Shown here: piece after piece, positions 59,781 through 64,000 of the stretch
Layout: each line of letters begins with the position of its first letter
Position numbering within the stretch: position 1 is the stretch's first letter
Source of the DNA: Membranipora membranacea
Taxonomy: Eukaryota; Bryozoa; Gymnolaemata; Cheilostomatida; Membraniporidae
Direction of reading: 5' to 3'
DNA length: 64,000 nt
Assembly: GCA_914767715.1 (NCBI GenBank)
Contig: OU612067.1
Coordinates: 1,488,001 to 1,552,000 of the forward strand
Program-made: the position numbers and the translations under genes
The notes under the pieces: model-generated
The model's input: only the letters and a program-made list of their open reading frames with translations
The model's database searches: none
Told to the model about the DNA's origin: nothing

Positions 59781-60609
59781 AATCATTTATTTGATTGACT
59801 GACTGTTAAATGAAAAAAATTTGGTCCCAAATATCGTTTCCTTTTCAGCTTTACATATTTTGCAAGAACCTTACTGGTAGCCAAATAACTCTAGAAATTA
59901 AAGGAGTGATACGTATATATTTAACAATCTTGAAACCCAAACTGCTGTTGAATGTGCTTGTGATAAGGCAAAGATTTCCAGAAATTTATCTCACAATCCA
60001 ACAATCTCAACTGGTATGTCCTTGTATGGTTAGTAAAGCTGCTGAGCGCACAGCCTGATAACTCTTAACGCTATCCACCATCAGTACCAGGAGACTACCT
60101 CTGTATATCTCCTTATTTGTGACATAACCACGCCATGATATTTCCATCATATCTCACACCCACCTCATCATACACAATTGAAATTTATTCATCTGCACTG
60201 CACTGTCCAGGTTTAATCACTGTAAAGAAGAAAATTAACCCAAGATATGAAACTTTGCTTTTATCCTGATAGATACTTGATGGTTTTGCAACAGCTTTTC
60301 CTACAGCCCTTCAACCTGCAACCCATATCCAAAGCTTTCCCTATTTGTAGTATAAGTAAGCTCACTGTTGAGCTTTGCGTTGTCAGAGATTTCGCTCCCA
60401 AAGAATACACAGTTGCTGGAGGGAACTGATTAGATAAGAATGAATATGATAAACATTCGCTTAAATACAAAATTCTTTTTTTGTAACAAAATTAGTTTTG
60501 TCAGGTATAATAATCAGATGATAAGTTGCCCACCCATAATAGGTCACAGAAAACAAACCACTAAACTTCGATCTTTGTAACAAATAGTAAAAATATTATT
60601 TTATCTTTA

Positions 60610-60808
60610 GCCTTTGGTAGACTAGAAGCGACGCTGTGGAATAACCACTATATATCCATTAAAGTTAAGTGCAGAGTATACAGAGCAGTTGTCCTGTCAG
60701 CCCTTATGTTTTTATCGAAACCCTGGACGATTTGTCGGTTCCAAGTAAGGAATCATCTAAGACTAATAATGAATGTTTCATGGCGAGAAAACATATCCAA
60801 CTTTTGAG
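60610..60808 (+). pseudogene. LINE reverse transcriptase fragment
   Basis: The frame reads AFGRLEATLWNNHYIS, KVKCRVYRAVVLSALMF, KPWTICRFQVRNHLRLIM, VSWRENISNF and stop. It matches the C-terminal RT block AFxxLxxxLWxNxxIS...KxxVYRAxVLSxLLYxxExWT...LRxF...WRDxITN of CR1/RTE-type elements. It is then broken by stops and frameshifts. It is too short to be active. Confidence 0.75.
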
Positions 60809-61267
60809 ATTCTTAAGTGAGCCGGACTGCCATCCATGGCTGATATGCTTAATATTGATATTCTGTGTTTTAGATATATCGCAAAGGTTAAGGAATATGA
60901 CAATCATCCATACAAGAAACTTTTGGAGGCCTGAGATCACCCTTCCATAAATAGGACATCATTTATAGACAATGGTATTTTCCATTAATACACCTGACTA
61001 CTTCGTTTTAGCTTATTTATTTATGCATGGTCTTTATTTGTCATTGCCTTTGATCAGTCACTCATTTAATTGAAGGCTATTATTACTGTGCAACTCTTTA
61101 GTGTGTGAATGCAAATTATTTTTATGTAATCAGTGTAAAATAATTGCTAGGGTGAAACCACACATTTTTCTGAAACCATTTTTTCTCTCATTGTCATGGA
61201 GATCAACCAATAAAAACCTTTCCTAAGATTGTTTATTCTGTGACGTCACCACGTTTTGCTGACAAAT

Positions 61268-61286
61268 TCACATATAAAAAGAGCTC
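61268..61286 (+). promoter_or_regulatory. TATA-like element upstream of the myristoylated-protein gene
   Basis: ATATAAAAAGAGCTC lies about 120 bp upstream of the ATG at 61394. Its position is compatible with a core promoter and a short 5' UTR. This is inference from spacing only. Confidence 0.3.
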
Positions 61287-61393
61287 TTTTTCAGAGTTAC
61301 CTCTCAGTCTTAGGATTAACTTAAAACTTGACACCCAAATGAAAATGATACTCTTATGAGCTCAACCGAATGTAAACGACCAACCACCCAACT

Positions 61394-63944
61394 ATGGGTT
61401 GCGGTACTTCACAGCATGAATGGGAGCAATTCCATCATGAGCCGCGACAAAGTGCCCAATCCCCGGACAATATCTCGTACAAGAACTTTGTCCAAGAGAA
61501 GCAGAAGCTGCGGAGGCAGAAGCTGCTTGATGACAGAGAGAGGAGTAAACGGAGAAGCTCCAATCTCGAATGGGTCACTAAGACGAATCTTGACATAGGT
61601 ACGCTATAATGGATGATGCCAGTTGGTCTGAATTATTAATTGTTTGTGAATGTGAATATTTCACAGTTTCCAGTCCTAGACAGCGAAATCTAATTGGTCT
61701 TAGTCTTATGTTTTGCTGACCTCTGATTGCTGTGTTTACTCAATTTCAGCTAATATGGCGAGAAAGAATACATGGCTGAGGAGTTTATTGTATGCTCCAA
61801 GCAACCAAAAGACCGGCCCGGCACCGACACTACCGGAAATTGAGTCATGGCCACAAGAGGCAAAGCCAATGAATAAAGTGATGATAGGCAAGCATCGCTC
61901 AGACATATGCTTTGCCGGCAGTATGCCAAGTAAACCAGTGCTGGAGACAGCCAAAGCTGGAGCAAGAGGCTCAGGAGATGGTGGCAATAAAATCGAATCC
62001 CCAACACCAAAGCAGGTACGAACGGAAAATTATTATTATTGCCACCATTCAATTGACGGTGAAAATCACATATCATGCTGACACACCCTTTGACTGTCGT
62101 TATTTAATGCTAAGATGACTACAAAATCTTGGTGGACTAGGTTTTCGTCTGCGCATCATTATGTTTATTGTTGTTATCACCACTTTACTGTAACACTTTT
62201 TTCATTTATAATACAGAGAGTGAGAAGAATGGATCCACTAGATTCAAAATCTAGTAAATCAGCGCTCAGCCCTACCCTGCCTGCCACTCTACCACCCATA
62301 ACTAAAACTGGTAAGATTAGTAATTGTGAGAAGTTTATTCTCAACAAATCTCATCAAAAACCGAACGATGATAATTCATATTTGAATTTAGAGACGGCTT
62401 CATTATTGTGTCACTTTTTTTCGGGTTGGACTCTAAGCCGACGATTTGAAGTCTTGAACTAACTTTAATATTTTGAATACTCAATTTTAGCCGGAGTAAA
62501 TGCTGGACTGTATCACAATGCAGAGCGGGTGCTCACCGCTCATGCTAAATGCCAAACTGCAGAACACTTTGGAGCAGTTCTGCGAGCCAAGGCAGTCTTT
62601 ACTCAGAGGTGGGCTATCAGTTTAACTTTAATTATTCTGTGACTTTTTTTTCTTAAGACCAGATATTGATATGAAATGTCGGATATCACATATTTATATT
62701 GTTGATACTTTCTTAGATTAGCATAACAGAGATCTATATATTTGGTTAGTTTAGTACAACTATAATTGTTACATAACAAAGGCTGTGTACAAAAATCTAG
62801 GGCTGAGCCCAATACGTTAATAAACAATCTTGTATTCCAACCATCCTCAGGCACATTCATGAACCTGTAATATTCATCCTGCACTTGGTAAAAACATCTT
62901 ACTGCTTTACTTCACTTGTTATTGGCAAATTGATAAAACTATATTGTGTGATTATGATTGTAGTTTTTCTCCAAGAGGAGAGTTTCCAGTTGTGAGCGTG
63001 TGCGAGATTTTCCCAGACGTTCAGCTACTTGCAAGAAGCAATGGCAAGGTAAAGATAAGAAATGTTTCACTACTGTATGCTGCATGGTGTGTTTAATCCA
63101 GAAAGTTCTCATTCTGTCTCAGTAGGCGAGGACAGATATTAGTCAGTATTATAAAAATAGCTAGTCCTTCAGTGTAGTAGTGTGATTAGGCCTCAGATGA
63201 AATCTGTATGGGCTGCTTACTATAGTTTTGCTCACCTGTTACAGATTACTGAGCAGCCAGCTAGTTATGATAGGTTTATCCCTCAAGCTGGACAAAACCA
63301 ATTGGGCATTGACCTTGACACCATACAGAAGGGTGAGTAATGAGGATTATAATCATAATTATAATTATAATTACAATAAAGTATTAAAAAAAAAGAAAAA
63401 TAGTGATTTTTGTCAAAAGTCACCAGAGAAGTCTTTGCCTGTCACTTGGTTTGAGTGATGATGTGCACACATAAAATGGTTTCGTCAGATGAATTTATCC
63501 GATTTGGGCCCATAAAGAATTGGACATTCCAACACACACGGCCGAATCGACCAAATGTAAGTCTCATGTTGAATTATTCAGATCAGAATTATGGATTTGA
63601 TTAGATTGTGGTATAATCAATACCCACAATCACCAAAAAATCACCCTTCTAAAATATTTGGTATAATTATAATGAAATATGGATGCTGTGCCACTGGAAG
63701 TTCCAATGGCACAGCATATTTCTACTAATGCAACTCAGACTTTTTTTATTTTGTTTATTTATGTGCCATACTTTCGATGCTATCAACCTATTACAGGATG
63801 GATACTAGAAATTAGGCAACAAACAAACTTCAAAACTTAAAAAAATCCATGGATAAAACTTCTGCAATAAATATATATAAGTACTTCCATTATGATTTAT
63901 ACCAACTGTTTTAGTATCCAGCACAAAAGGATTCCCCTGGCTAG
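61394..63944 (+). CDS. Unrecognised, probably N-myristoylated protein, complete gene
   Basis: Eight exons join in phase: 61394-61598, 61750-62015, 62217-62310, 62491-62608, 62964-63048, 63245-63332, 63489-63556 and 63915-63944 (317 residues). The start MGCGTSQHEWEQ has Gly2 and Ser6 for N-myristoylation and Cys3 for palmitoylation, so membrane anchoring is likely. Residues 40-60 are strongly basic and helical (QEKQKLRRQKLLDDRERSKR). A Pro/Lys/Ser-rich, probably disordered middle follows (SPTPKQ, SALSPTLPATLPP). Then comes a compact stretch (NAGLYHNAERVLTAHAKCQ, FPVVSVCEIFPDVQLLA) and an aromatic C-terminal part (YDRFIPQAG, FIRFGPIKNWTFQH), ending YPAQKDSPG. I do not recognise the family. The exons are short and the introns 137-358 nt. 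Confidence 0.8.
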
Positions 63945-64000
63945 CGGTAAATATCTGTAAAGCTGTCAGCAGTACAACTGCAGATAAACAGGCTACTGCT

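Larger units (their letters stand above)
59781..61393. other. Intergenic region with a LINE relic
   Basis: Apart from the reverse-transcriptase fragment at 60610-60808, no coding sequence is supported. The last 150 bp, directly upstream of the ATG at 61394, include TCACATATAAAAAGAGCTC (TATA-like, about 61268-61286), which could be the core promoter of the next gene. Confidence 0.4.

Overview
The window looks like nuclear DNA of an AT-rich marine invertebrate. It has multi-exon genes with GT-AG introns, tRNA-derived SINEs, LINE relics, MITE-like inverted repeats and secreted or membrane lectin-type proteins. A sponge is a reasonable guess from the gene content, but nothing here proves the phylum. 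I found no bacterial operons, rRNA genes, convincing functional tRNAs or CRISPR arrays. Exons were placed by hand from reading frame, splice consensus and intron phase.

Layout: (1) 1-1437 holds repeats and a LINE ORF1-like relic. (2) 1438-8736, minus strand, is most of an atlastin/GBP-type dynamin-like GTPase, with its 3' end missing. (3) 8761-12119 is non-coding repeat and SINE territory. (4) 12120-14555 plus 26816-29022 is copy A of a segmental duplication. It carries a broken three-exon secreted lectin-like gene whose last intron is interrupted by a 12.26-kb insertion (14556-26815). The insertion has degenerate terminal inverted repeats and holds an unrecognised minus-strand gene. (5) 29.0-30.5 kb, minus, is a secreted NHL/beta-propeller-like gene. 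It diverges from (6) a plus-strand membrane receptor fragment (about 32.0-33.4 kb) with a tyrosine-motif tail. (7) 35634-41005 is copy B of the duplication, with the intact version of the lectin-like gene. (8) 41368-46423, minus, is a complete six-exon type II membrane C-type lectin. Its ectodomain stalk has about 435 residues of AKDGQ-type pentapeptide repeats. (9) 49079-51776 is a 2.7-kb foldback element. (10) 51795-57287 is a tandem duplication with a truncated and an intact plus-strand paralog of the lectin-like gene. (11) 57.8-61.3 kb holds a foldback element and a LINE relic. (12) 61394-63944, plus, is a complete eight-exon gene for an unrecognised protein that is probably N-myristoylated.

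Taken together, most recognisable host genes encode secreted or surface recognition-type proteins: four copies of a PAN-like plus F-type-lectin-like protein, a C-type lectin, a secreted propeller and a tyrosine-motif receptor. They sit in a region reshaped by duplication and mobile DNA. An immune or self-recognition role is inference only. The strongest candidates for something undescribed are the pentapeptide-stalk C-type lectin and the 12.26-kb insertion, for which copy B provides the empty site.
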